Assembly: GCF_040954835.1 (NCBI RefSeq)
Contig: NC_090714.1
Location: 6,870,501-6,934,500, forward strand
Direction: 5' to 3'
Source of the DNA: Lepisosteus oculatus
Taxonomy: Eukaryota; Chordata; Actinopteri; Semionotiformes; Lepisosteidae
Length of the DNA: 64,000 bases
The position numbers and the translations under genes are program-made. Numbering within the stretch: the stretch's first letter is position 1; every line of letters starts with the position of its first letter. Shown piece by piece: positions 38,401 to 64,000 of this stretch. A model generated the notes under the pieces. The model had not been told where the DNA came from. It saw only the letters and a list, made by a program, of their open reading frames with translations, and did no database searches.

Positions 38401-41400
38401 GGTCTTTCTTCTTTCTGACATTTTAAAGCTGTAGGTCTTAAGAAGATAAGAATGATTAGAAATAAGTGGAGGCCATTCTGCGCGTATAGCTCATTTGTTA
38501 GTAGTCCCAGGACCTCATCCAGCTGCTTCTTGAAAGATACCAGGGTATAAGCTTCAACAGCATGGCTGGGTAATTTGTTCCATACTCCCATAATCCCTTG
38601 GGAAAAGAAGGACCTGCTTTCAGTTTTAAATGCATGGCTACATGAATTCCACTTGTACTCTCTGTTCATTGTGAAGAAATCTGCTCAGTTGCCTCGGTCA
38701 GTGCCTTTGAGGATTTTTAGTGCTTGTGTCAGGTCCCCTCGTAGTCTTATCTGTTCTGGGCTAAAAAGGTTCAGTTCCTTCCTCCTGTCAGTGCAGGACA
38801 TTCCCTCAAGTTCCAGAATGGATCTGCTCGCTCCTCTCTGAGCGATTCCAAAGCAGCGATATCTTATCTAGAACATGCTGAATAAAAGTGTACTTAATAT
38901 TGTAAATGAGGCCTTAACAGTATATTATACAATTTTAACATACCATCCCTTGATTTAAATTATAACCTTTTCAAGAATGGATTTTTATGTTCAAATTGTG
39001 TAACGCACTTATTATCTCCAACTGTTTGCTGTGGTAGTTAATTCATCATATAAAAGTCACCCCTTTGAATTCAATCTCAGAAATCTGTGTTTCAAAGAGG
39101 AGGCCACTTGTGATTAGGCGACAGACGAAAGACCCCCACAATCAGTGTGGAAATGTTCCCCCTCCCTCCCACAGGTCAAGTGATAATCTCAGGTGGGAAG
39201 GATGGCCTGATGGCCGTGAGCAGCCCACGGACGGGAATGACCATCCGCATCATCAGTGACCACAAGGGGGCGCTCATCAGCACCATTCAGTGTGTCAAGA
39301 AGCAGGTCAGAACTCGGGATGATGATGATGATAATAATAATAATTGCTTACACTTATATAGTGCTTTTCTGGACACTCCACTCAAAGCGCTTTACAGGTA
39401 ATAGGGACTCCCCTCCACCACCACCAATGTGCAGCATCCACCTGGATGATGCGATGGCAGCCATAGTGCGCCAGAACGCTCCCCACAGGGAGGAGAGCAG
39501 AGTAATGAAGCCAATTCATAGAGTTCATAATGCAGGTTGATGAGCCTTCATCTGGGTCCTTTCAGAAATTCTCCATTCTAAGGCAATACAGGGAATAATT
39601 CTAACACTGGGAATTATCCTAAAATTAATAATCGGCACTTAATGTTCTAAAATTGCTCCGTGAATCTAAAACAACCTTGATTAAATCTTTATGCAAATAC
39701 TTTTTATTATAAATTCTTTATTCTCTTTCAAACCCTTTTCATAAATTAAGAGTGCTTGATCATGTTTTAATGTTAATTTGATTAAAAATTATGTTGTGAT
39801 TTCTGTTGTAAGCCTGTATGTGTTTTTCCATCTTAAATTGATGCCTTTCCAGGCCTTCTGGACTTTTAAAGGGGAACTGCAGTGCTATTTTCATTTTGGG
39901 GTTTGAAAGAATTGGCATTGCTGAGAATATTTCAAGATTTCAAGCCACAGTAAAAGTAAAATGTACACAGTAACTTGTAAAACCTCCAATGTACATCACA
40001 AAATAGCCTCAATTTCCAGGTATGCACATCACCATGTTCTGTGATTCAGAATGAGGCCAAAACGTCTGGTAAAGTGAAGCAGACTTAATACGTTGTAAAG
40101 AAGCAGGCTTGTGAATACATTTCTTTTAATCCAAAAGAAATATCACTCTTGACTTTGAGATGATTTTTCAGACAAATACTACTTACTTGTTAAGTCTGCA
40201 TGCAAATCACATTGGAACATTTCTGTGGTGAAATGTCCTTCTGCACAACCTGTACTTATTTGCTTGTACATCGCATTACATTAGTCATTACAGTGACTAG
40301 TGAGCAGGAAGGGCCGCTTCACGTCCAGAGCTCTTGCCCGTGGTGAGACCAGAGGATTTAGACAACATGGTGACTTGCAGTACTTTCACAAAGGTCACGT
40401 TTCTGTGCTTAATTTGGACTTTGTCAAATTTTCATTTATTAATTTATTTTGTTACTGAGATTTAATAAATTGTCTAAGAAATTGGGACTGCAGTTCCCTT
40501 TAATTCTCTTGACAGAGAGCTTTGTGCAGCACATGTCTAAGTCTCCCTTCACAGCTAACTTACTCTGCAGTGTCTGGTCTCTGCTATACAAGTCAAGGCT
40601 GACTGCGTACTGTTTCATTGCTGAATTGAATGTGTTTTGACTTTATATGCCCTGTATCAAAGGCAGCGACACTGTGTTTTTGAATGGCGTGACAGCTTAC
40701 GCTTAGCAGTCTTAAGAAATAACAGACTTGTGCTCAATGCTAAGTTCCAAAATCAACCATTTTATTTTATTTTCCCTTTAGTACACAGAATTCGGTCTTG
40801 AAGGAAACGAGCTGTGGTTGGCTGCCAGTGCAGATAGGCGTGTCAGCATCTGGGCTTCCGACTGGTTGAAGGACAAGTGTGAGCTCTTGGACTGGCTCAC
40901 CTTCCCAGCTCCTGCCCGTACGGAGGTGAGATGGAAACTGAGTACCACCAGTGGGCATAACTGCACTGTTTTCCTTCCCCGCTGCCCCTCGGTGCAGGAG
41001 AGTTTTCAGCAGCTGTTTCGGCTTTAGCAGGTTACTAGCATAATAAGCATCTTAACCAGAGCCCATCACATAAAATCACATCTAGCAGACACAACACAGT
41101 TTGCAATAAGTCAGAGAGGCCTACTGTATACTGTTTGTTCAGGTTGGTGTTTCAGACTTAGTCAATTGAAGTGACTTTGCGCTTTGTTTGGGTCAGGAGT
41201 TGGACAGCCTACCTCCCAGTCTGGCCGCTTTCTGCCCTTCGGCCCCGGGGGTGGTGCTGTATGCTGGGTATGGCGTGGAGAAGGAGATCATGTTCTACAG
41301 CCTGCTTCAGAAACAGGTGACGTAGCGCTACCGCACAAGCAAGCTCCTCTGTGTCCGAGATATTTAACAAGGGCCACGCGAATTCTGGTTTTGAGAATTG

Positions 41401-43223
41401 TAAATAAGTTGCTGAGATCAAAGTCTGTGTTGTTGTGACCTTGCAAGACTCATCCTATTTCTTACTCTGTGTACTGAGGTCTTTAAAGACTGAACGTGGG
41501 TTTCCAAGTGGAAATGCCTCCACTTTTTCCTAAATTTGAATGGTGTTCATATTGAATTTGGACACATTTTTTCCAAAGGCCATTCTCAGTCTTTGCAATA
41601 TTGCTGACATTGCATTTTTCTACAGATTATCAAGAGAATTGCACTCTCTCACTGGGCAACATGTTTAAGCCTTTCTCCCAAAGGCCATCTCATTGCAGTT
41701 GGGTCAGATGGTGAGTCCTTTCACTCTCCCATTTTAAATAATTATCCATCCATTTTCTAACTGCTTCTTCCAGTCCAGGGTTATGGGGAACCCAGAGCCT
41801 ATCCCGGCAAGCAATGGGCACAAGGCAGGGTACACCCTGGACAGGACACCAGTCCATCTCAGGGCACACACACAGCAGGACCAATTTTCCCAGAAGCCAA
41901 TTAACCTCCCAGCAAGTCTTTGGACTGTGGGAAAGAACCAGAGCACTGGAAGCAAACCCACACGAACAGGGGATGAATACACAAACTCCGCACAGATAAC
42001 GCCCCAAGTCTGGAATCAAACGCAGGGTCCAAGCACTGCAAGGCAGATATGCTAACCACTGTGCCACCATGCCATTAGTGATTTAAAAATGTCAGTATTT
42101 CATAAACATTCATAAAGTTAGTTCTCCTAGTGCAGATCCTGACGTTCCTTTTGTACAGCTCTGCCTACCTTACTGTCATTCATGTCAGAAAAGTAGCAAA
42201 TCTTGAAATCTGTCCCCACTTGAGTGAACAGAACAAACATTTAGCTGGGGCTAAATCATGCCCTTCCCTTTGACAAAAACACTGAATGTCTGTTAAATGT
42301 ATACTTTTATAAATCAGGCAGCCCTCTCTCCACATTTTCGGCTTCATGAAATGATAGTGTCCTATTAATATTACCCTAAGGTCATATTCACATCTTAATG
42401 AGATCATAGTGTAGAATTCTCAGTTTGCTGGCTTTGTTCTCCTGGAAATATTGTCCTCACAAATGAGCAGAGCTTCTTTCAAAGCACTGTTCCAGACCCA
42501 TTAATATACACTGAAACACTCCAGAAAGTGGAGATAATTGAACGTGGAGCACTTGACTGGCCCCTCCGGATGGGACGCCAGTCCGTCTCAGCGCCTGCCC
42601 CTAGCAGATGCTTTGCTTAAGATAAGATTAGATCACTTTATTGGCCATATACAATTTCTTGCATAAGGAATTCATCTTTTTTCGCATATCCCAGCTTACT
42701 CTCCATGAGACACAGACAGGGAGAGAAGCTTGGGGCCAGAGCGCAGGGTCAGCCATTGTACAGTGCATTGTACAGTGCCTGGAGCAGCTGGGGTTAAGGG
42801 CCTTGCTCAGGGGCCCAACAGAGTAGGATTCCTCTGCCGGCCGCGGGATTTGAACCGGCAACCTTCCAGCCACAGGCGCAAATCCTTAGCCACAGAGCCA
42901 CCACTCCGCCCCTTATGCCTAAAAAATCATTTCTAAAATCAACGTTGGCCTTTCAAGTTCCATCTTCTATCTTGTTCATAAATGTAGTCTTTAGGGAAAG
43001 CAGGCTTTCCAATTCGCCCACGGCTGTGGCATGCACTGCTTTATATCTGGAATTGTTCTCCCCAGAACGGCTACTGAAGCTCATCAAATCGACGAGTGGG
43101 AAGTTTCAGGATTTCGTGGCCCACAGCGACGCCGTGCACATGTGTCGGTTCGCCCCGTCTGGGAATCGGCTCTTCACCTCGGCCTACAATGAAATCCTGC
43201 TGTGGGATGTGTTGGGCTTGTAG
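11878..43223 (+). CDS. wdr90: WDR90 (POC16 family), WD repeat-containing protein 90, complete
   Basis: WDR90 is a microtubule-binding centriole protein that, in the animals studied, helps place the inner scaffold of the centriole and is needed for cilia. I traced 44 coding exons, all with GT-AG borders and matching phase; they sum to 5628 bases, 1875 residues plus stop, against about 1750 in human. The N-terminus (VWQHPYVNIFKHVRV) starts a CFAP20/DUF667-type domain. Residues from about 423 to 1057 and 1218 to 1875 form WD40 tracts. The C-terminus EILLWDVLGL closely matches the human EILVWEVPGL. The start ATG at 11878 sits in a 4-codon first exon (MSTK) just downstream of the CpG promoter. RHOT2 follows on the same strand, as in human. 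Confidence 0.96.
13073..13604 (+). mobile_element. SINE3-type retroposon, copy 2 (only + copy)
   Basis: Starts with the 5S-like head (ATCACCCTGCTGCTCACAAC, with part of the box around GGGAGACC kept and an internal deletion) and ends AAAAGCGCTATATAAGTGTAAGC followed by ATTATTATT. It lies in WDR90 intron 2. Confidence 0.85.
13605..14218. other. Rest of WDR90 intron 2
   Basis: AT-rich DNA with a pyrimidine-rich run before exon 3. No element was recognised. Confidence 0.4.
14890..15177 (+). mobile_element. tRNA-derived SINE, copy 1
   Basis: A tRNA-like head with an A-box-like TGTGGCTAAGGATCTG and a B box GGTTCAAATCC is followed by a body (GGCCCCTGAGCAAGGCCCTT, ACCCCAAGCTTCTCTC) and a tail CCTAATGCAAGAAATTGT. 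It lies in WDR90 intron 3. Five related copies are in this window. Confidence 0.85.
16072..16517 (-). mobile_element. SINE3-type retroposon, copy 3, lacking the 5S head
   Basis: Starts with AATAATAATAATTGCTTACAC and runs through the CCACCACCACC block to the GCGCCCCCTACTGGCCCCAC block, then stops. The 5S-like head is absent, so this is a 5'-truncated copy in WDR90 intron 5. Confidence 0.8.
17583..17860 (+). mobile_element. tRNA-derived SINE, copy 2
   Basis: Keeps the B box (GGTTCAAATCCCGCAG) and the body, and ends CTAATAAAGTGATGTTATG. The A-box region is partly deleted. It lies in WDR90 intron 6. Confidence 0.85.
18057..19685 (+). CDS. wdr90: WDR90 exons 7-11: low-complexity linker
   Basis: Exons: 18057-18124, 18232-18341, 18563-18799, 18981-19043, 19617-19685 (residues about 240-422). 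The largest, exon 9, is rich in Gly, Glu, Ser and Asp (SWAGGGRTTEQGAEGDSG) and is probably disordered. Exon 11 returns to conserved sequence (HPDPILKLNRIIGFGG, compare human PDPVLRLKGVIGFGGH) just before the first propeller. Exon 9 is set to begin at 18563 because CGGCAG then CGT keeps phase 0; the upstream GTAG at 18548 does not. Confidence 0.85.
19686..22611. other. WDR90 introns 11-14
   Basis: Between the exons in this span the intron DNA is AT-rich and shows no recognised transposon, RNA gene or conserved non-coding block. Confidence 0.4.
20044..30896 (+). CDS. wdr90: WDR90 exons 12-25: first WD40 tract
   Basis: Exons: 20044-20154, 20944-21089, 21716-21773, 22612-22730, 23098-23259, 23958-24088, 24948-25064, 26190-26425, 26943-27079, 28115-28245, 29164-29294, 29810-29971, 30259-30387, 30763-30896 (residues about 423-1057). 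WD-type strands can be read as GHTDKVSALAFNGNSTLLAS, DNIRLWRV, GYLRLWPLDF, TIRVWDLDSMQQ, KAVKVWDYRMK and AIYYWDFLAY. Together they make enough blades for about two propellers, which should act as protein-docking surfaces. Confidence 0.93.
24089..24675 (-). mobile_element. SINE3-type retroposon, copy 4, abutting the exon 17 donor
   Basis: The trinucleotide tail (GTAATAATAAATATAATAAT) begins at the first intronic base after WDR90 exon 17. The complete element follows, ending with the 5S-like head at 24600-24675. The 5' splice site GTAATA is therefore made of element tail sequence or of its insertion target. Confidence 0.85.
25395..26105 (-). mobile_element. L2-clade LINE, 3' fragment
   Basis: The minus strand encodes LINE-like ORF ends in two frames: EKLINTFVFSRIDYCNALLA, then KLQYVQNSAARILTRT, then LTYKALHGLAPQYLSELLSS and APKLWNSLPKDIRV. 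A frameshift separates the parts. The 3' end reads AAAGCGCTATATAAAATAAAG plus a (TTA)n tail, the same tail type as the SINE3 copies. It lies in WDR90 intron 18 and is inactive. Confidence 0.85.
27345..27545 (-). repeat. Old LINE-derived repeat
   Basis: Diverged relative of the repeat at 38440-38845: AGTAGGCTATCTGGTCCATA, then GTCAGCTTCTTCACGAGCC and AAGCGCTTCTCCTGTCCT are in the same order. It lies in WDR90 intron 20. The rest of this intron to 28114 shows nothing recognisable. Confidence 0.45.
28246..29163. other. WDR90 intron 21
   Basis: AT-rich. The open frame at 28546-28896 has no recognisable domain and is not called. No repeat was recognised. Confidence 0.4.
30977..32629 (+). CDS. wdr90: WDR90 exons 26-30: linker between WD tracts
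   Basis: Exons: 30977-31017, 31390-31515, 31636-31689, 32002-32169, 32535-32629 (residues about 1057-1218). The sequence is rich in Ser, Pro and Thr with no WD signature (QSPTTASHSPFKP, PRPTAPVPSASPP), so it is probably flexible. Human WDR90 also has a Pro/Ser-rich linker here, but I see little residue-level match. These borders rest on phase and splice signals more than on homology and are the least certain part of the model. Confidence 0.75.
32722..43223 (+). CDS. wdr90: WDR90 exons 31-44: second WD40 tract and C-terminus
   Basis: Exons: 32722-32824, 33064-33185, 33513-33669, 34130-34320, 34854-35022, 35489-35606, 36251-36422, 36549-36671, 37414-37594, 39175-39305, 40782-40925, 41197-41316, 41626-41710, 43066-43223 (residues about 1218-1875). 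Conserved runs include LKVVIGYNGNGRGNVVWNPD, VVVVEDLHSGS, MGIVGTTTGTLWYINW, RVSIWASDWLKDKCELLDWL and EILLWDVLGL before TAG at 43221. Exon 36 is taken from the AAG acceptor at 35488, which gives GVLLCRGNRLLTG, matching the human GLLLFSGSRLVSG position. Confidence 0.94.
34695..34762 (+). repeat. Two tandem copies of a 34-bp unit in WDR90 intron 34
   Basis: GGACTGTTTCAGCAGC followed by TCTTTTTGGGGTGTATCT occurs twice in a row without mismatch (34695-34728 and 34729-34762). Each copy contains TGTTTCAG, a decoy 3' splice site, 90-150 bases upstream of the true acceptor of exon 35 at 34853. Confidence 0.95.
35877..36152 (-). mobile_element. tRNA-derived SINE, copy 3
   Basis: Reverse-oriented: begins GGATCACTTTATTGGCCATG (tail) and ends in the tRNA-like head. 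The B box is read on the minus strand (GGTTGAATCC, slightly diverged). It lies in WDR90 intron 36, about 100 bases before exon 37. Confidence 0.85.
36847..37190 (-). mobile_element. SINE3-type retroposon, copy 5, tail missing
   Basis: Begins inside the body (AGTGGGGAGGAGAGTAATG) and runs to the 5S-like head (TCCCATCCAGGTACTGACC, GCAGGGTGATATAGC). The L2-like tail and about 200 bases of body are absent. It lies in WDR90 intron 38. Confidence 0.8.
37759..38340 (-). mobile_element. SINE3-type retroposon, copy 6
   Basis: Near full length, from AATAATAATTAATAATTGCTT to the 5S-like head (TTCCCATCCAGGTACTGGCC, GGTGACATGGC). It lies in WDR90 intron 39, directly before a LINE-derived fragment. Confidence 0.85.
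38440..38845 (-). repeat. CR1/L2-like LINE 3' fragment
   Basis: The minus strand encodes SFFSQGIMGVWNKLPSHAVE and LVSFKKQLDEVLGLL, the usual end of a fish LINE ORF. It is the same family as 1-105 and 3918-4120, in WDR90 intron 39. Confidence 0.7.
39320..39523 (-). mobile_element. SINE3-type retroposon, copy 7, 5' truncated
   Basis: The tail (GATGATGATGATAATAATAA) begins 14 bases after the exon 40 donor. The body stops at ATGAAGCCAATTCATAGAG, so only the 3' third of the element is present. Confidence 0.8.
39524..40781. other. WDR90 intron 40 remainder
   Basis: AT-rich DNA without recognised repeats, ending in a long T/C run before exon 41. The open frame at 40449-40640 has no recognisable domain. 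Confidence 0.4.
41745..42075 (-). mobile_element. tRNA-headed SINE of the TCCATCCATTTTCTAA type
   Basis: Begins TTATCCATCCATTTTCTAAC, carries GGACAGGACACCAGTCCATC and TCTTTGGACTGTGGGAAAG, and ends GCTAACCACTGTGCCACCAT. This is a widespread fish and reptile SINE pattern, here on the minus strand in WDR90 intron 43. Confidence 0.8.
42621..42912 (-). mobile_element. tRNA-derived SINE, copy 4
   Basis: Begins GATAAGATTAGATCACTTTA and ends CACTCCGCCCC. The B box on the minus strand is GGTTCAAATCC. A short CAGTGCATTGTACAGTGC duplication lies within the body. It lies in WDR90 intron 43, 150 bases before the last exon. Confidence 0.85.
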
Positions 43224-43903
43224 ACAGTCAGATCTGCAGCCAGCCACACTCTTCGCCTGCATTGTCTTTTTAAATGCACACCACTGTCAGTTTCTGCTGT
43301 CCCCTGGTTTCCTGTACACCTGCATCGGCTTCATTAGGGACGCAACTGAAGTCATGCGTTTTGACAGTGGCACTGAAAGTTTATTTCAGTAGACTGTGTC
43401 GCCTTGACTCATCGGAGTTGAACACTCTGGATTGTCAGAAAGTCAATATAGAGTCAGCAAAGCTGCATTCAGTAAATGTAGTGACTGGGATTTCCCAGTG
43501 TTCGTATGTACATGCGACTGTTAAACGTTTCTAGGAGTTGTCATGTCCTTTTCCCTGGACCCTCCTGTCTGTGATTTTTGGTTTAACTGTACTTTTGTTT
43601 GTCCTCATTATAATGTGGTTAAATATTCCAGAGTCTGAATCTGAACTCCTCATCACACTCCATCAGTTATTGTGATCTTTCTGCTGTCTGGAAGTACAGC
43701 TCTGTTAGGTTATTTTAGTAAAAGCACTAGTTTAGCTTCCAGCTAGGCAAGAGCAAACATTTGAAATGATGTGCTTAGTTCTAGTGTCTTTGTTTCTGTG
43801 TTACAGTTTCAGAACAAATCTGGGTATTTGAAGTTTGTACAAAGCTTAAGCTGTTTTTATAAAGCGTTCAGCTATTGCCCTATTTTTGTAAAAAGCTTTT
43901 TTT

Positions 43904-43909
43904 AATAAA
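43904..43909 (+). terminator. Polyadenylation signal of WDR90
   Basis: AATAAA lies about 680 bases after the stop codon in an AT-rich 3' UTR. No other gene starts before RHOT2 at 45.6 kb. Confidence 0.6.
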
Positions 43910-45400
43910 TGTTGCAAAAAGATAAAAGACGCGTGACTGGGTTTCCATTACTGCCTGATGGAAACTGCCCTGGAAAGAGTTGGACACCAGCTGAAGGCAT
44001 CAATGAGATTCTTCCCTCTGTCCACCACAGAGAACAGGACTGAACACGTTCAGGTTGTTACTAATTGTTGTTCAGTTAATATTTTAAATTATATTTTTAT
44101 TTTATAATCTTGTATTTTACTTATTTATTTTCAGCTAGATTTAACGCACATTTGAACAAAGTAGCGCCAATTAAAATTTTTACATCATTTACATTTATCT
44201 GACATTTTTTTACATTATATTGGTTACTAGTAGTTTATGCCAACACCTGACTTTCTTCTTTAGATGCACTTAAAACATTAAACTAAGTGTGACATACCAT
44301 ACAGAAATACAATTGAGAATATTTTTGTGGATGAAACGTTTCTCAAATCTGCATATAATAAAGAAGATCTTGCCACCTGTAACATCATTAGGAAGTACAG
44401 TAAGCCCCTGCTTTGTTTAACGGTGGTATTGAAAATAAATCGAACTGGTGAGAAAGCAATGTATAATGATAATTGACTTAGAAGTCAAAAGAAAAGATTT
44501 ACATAGCCCTGTGTTGTGGATTTTAAAATATCTTGTAGTTCTAAAGGGATCTCTTATTCAATGTGCGATATAGAAAGGGAACTTGAGTGTTTTATGGCTG
44601 GGACAGTGTATGTCCTGAGAGGCAGTAAAATATGAAAGAATATGGTGAACAATAGCATTGCTTGAATTCTTAATGCCAAGAACTAGGCATACAGACTGTA
44701 AATTCTTCAGAAGGACCCCCAGTGGACACCTAAGGAAAATGCGAGAGGAATTTGGACAAGCCTGGACAGGGTGGGGCTGCCCTGCTCTTCAGTTTTTTGT
44801 GTCCTACCCAAGTTCTCAGATACCTGCTCTTATTGATCAGTTAACTAGTTACACTTCAGCACAGATTCTTGGGAGTTTTATGCAGTAAGTACCTGGACTT
44901 TTAACAAAGTGACTGCATTGAGTAAGCTGTAAAAGAGCTTTGGCAAATTGTACTGGTAAAAACAATTAGGTTATTTGTTTAATTGACTACTCAAGTTGGA
45001 AGAAAAACCAGAAGAAAGAAGACCCTCTAGGCATTAAGATCTTGGCACCCTTTTACAGTGTATTTAAAATATACAAATTACATTTTAATCGTGGACTAAA
45101 ATGAAAGCAATGCCTCTACTTTATATATTTATGTTGCAATATTTTGTTACTTTACATAACTAGGCTTCTTATACAAAAAAACATTAATATGATGACAGAA
45201 TTGGAATAAAATCAAAACGCAACATCCAGGGTCTCTTGCTGATCTGTCACAGGGAATTTTTCGAAATGATCTTAATGAGCTATAAACGTATCTTTAAATA
45301 ACTCATTCGTAATTGGTGGTTTCTACAGTCTGACCGACGCGTAGGAATAGATGAAAAGTTAATTGCTGTTAAAAGTTAATTGGGAAGGGAAGAGTCAGCT
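43910..45400. other. WDR90-RHOT2 intergenic region
   Basis: About 1.5 kb of AT-rich DNA. The open frame at 44658-44888 has no recognisable domain. No RNA gene or repeat was recognised. Confidence 0.45.
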
Positions 45401-45419
45401 GGTTCTTTGACCTGTGTGG

Positions 45420-45636
45420 AGTTATTCTGTCTGGCCGGCAGGCGGCAGTAGTGAACAGCGTTCGAGTCACCGGAAGCGTCGCTTCTGCGCGTTTCTCCTT
45501 GGAAGGTGGCGGAATGGGTCGCAGAGGAGCGTCAGCCGGAGCCTGAATTTAAAAAATAACTCGCAAAAAACCATAACCGAGAAGCCGACACAGGAGCTCG
45601 TCACAGCACAGAAAGCAAGAGGAAGCAGGAACCAAA
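45420..45636 (+). promoter_or_regulatory. CpG-rich promoter and 5' UTR of RHOT2
   Basis: Local rise in CpG with GGCCGGCAGGCGGCAG and an ETS/GABP-type core CCGGAAG at 45470-45476, about 165 bases before the start codon. This fits a broadly expressed nuclear gene for a mitochondrial protein. The transcription start is not visible. Confidence 0.5.
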
Positions 45637-63293
<17,657 letters not shown>

Positions 63294-64000
63294 GTGAGCA
63301 TCGCTTTGGAAGAGCCCTTTTAGACCTCTGCCTGGATTGGCGTTACTACTTTTCTTGTGGAATAGTTAGTGAGCAAGCCCAATGACTCCTAAACTCACAG
63401 CCTTAGTACGGCCATTTGCTATACAAAGGACTACCAGTGTACACGTGTTGTGCTGTTTTTGAACACTTCAACTCCAGATTTCAAAATGGATTCACAAACT
63501 AGGTGCCAGATTGATAAAGCGCTTGCAAAATACAAATGAAGACTGGCCACATTATGTACTGGATACTGCAAGTGCACCTCCCCTTGACATAGCTGGAGAG
63601 AAGGTGTTCTGGCAGTAAAAGGTGTGTAGATTGCTGGGACGGATGTTTCCTTTAGTTTTCTTGTGGGGAAACATGTGACGAATCACACTTGAAACTGCAT
63701 CAGTAGAGGGAGGGATAGCAATGTGATAAATTAAAGTTGCATTGGGTAAAAAGTCTTCAGTGGTTAAAGAAAAGCAGTACCAACTGTAGTCAGAGTGCAA
63801 TAGTGTCGTTACTGAGCCTTTTGAGCCTGACCTGTGTCAACAGTAGAATGCGAAATTCAGGATTCCATTAGGCAGATCCATGAGTTAGCGTGGCCTATGA
63901 CTCTGAAAGCAAATATGCAGACATTAAATTAGCACAGATAAAACAATCTGATTAATGAATCTGGCTCATATTTCAGAGGAGGTTTAACATTTTAAAGTTA
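63294..64000. other. RHOT2 intron 17 (start)
   Basis: AT-rich DNA with no exon recognised. The next RHOT2 exon is expected beyond the right edge. Confidence 0.5.

Overview
This window is nuclear DNA from a vertebrate, very probably a ray-finned fish. The reasons are GT-AG split genes with short exons, several 5S rRNA-headed SINEs, tRNA-type SINEs, degraded L2/CR1-like LINEs, and three genes of vertebrate type. I cannot name the species; the repeat families would suit a gar, bowfin or another early-branching fish. No prokaryotic features, CRISPR arrays or viral genes were seen.

All three genes lie on the + strand. (1) About 1518-10921 holds the 3' part of a class B GPCR of the glucagon-receptor subfamily, from the start of TM2 to the stop codon. 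Its ectodomain exons are not in the window, and its cytoplasmic-tail exon sits 2.2 kb beyond the preceding exon. (2) 11878-43223 is a complete WDR90 (POC16 family) gene. I traced 44 coding exons with consistent phase; they sum to 5628 bases (1875 residues plus stop), with an N-terminal CFAP20/DUF667-type domain and two long WD40 tracts. (3) 45637-63293 is RHOT2 (Miro2), a mitochondrial outer-membrane GTPase. Seventeen exons cover residues 1-512 (N-terminal GTPase, both EF-hands, start of the C-terminal GTPase); the rest, with the membrane anchor, lies past the right edge. WDR90 and RHOT2 are also neighbours on human 16p13.3, which supports both names. I see no functional link between the three genes; they look like a conserved syntenic block.

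The introns hold the unusual material. Eight copies of a SINE3-type element (5S rRNA-like head, L2-like tail) are present, and one abuts and supplies the 5' splice site of WDR90 exon 17. RHOT2 intron 2 contains 43 tandem 39-bp units with no length change anywhere and a higher-order pattern; it stays open in the frame of RHOT2 exon 2. A 31-bp exact copy of part of RHOT2 exon 7 lies in intron 13. A near-perfect palindrome of about 150 bp with a hammerhead-like core lies in the receptor's last intron. RHOT2 intron 14 is a LINE/SINE nest.
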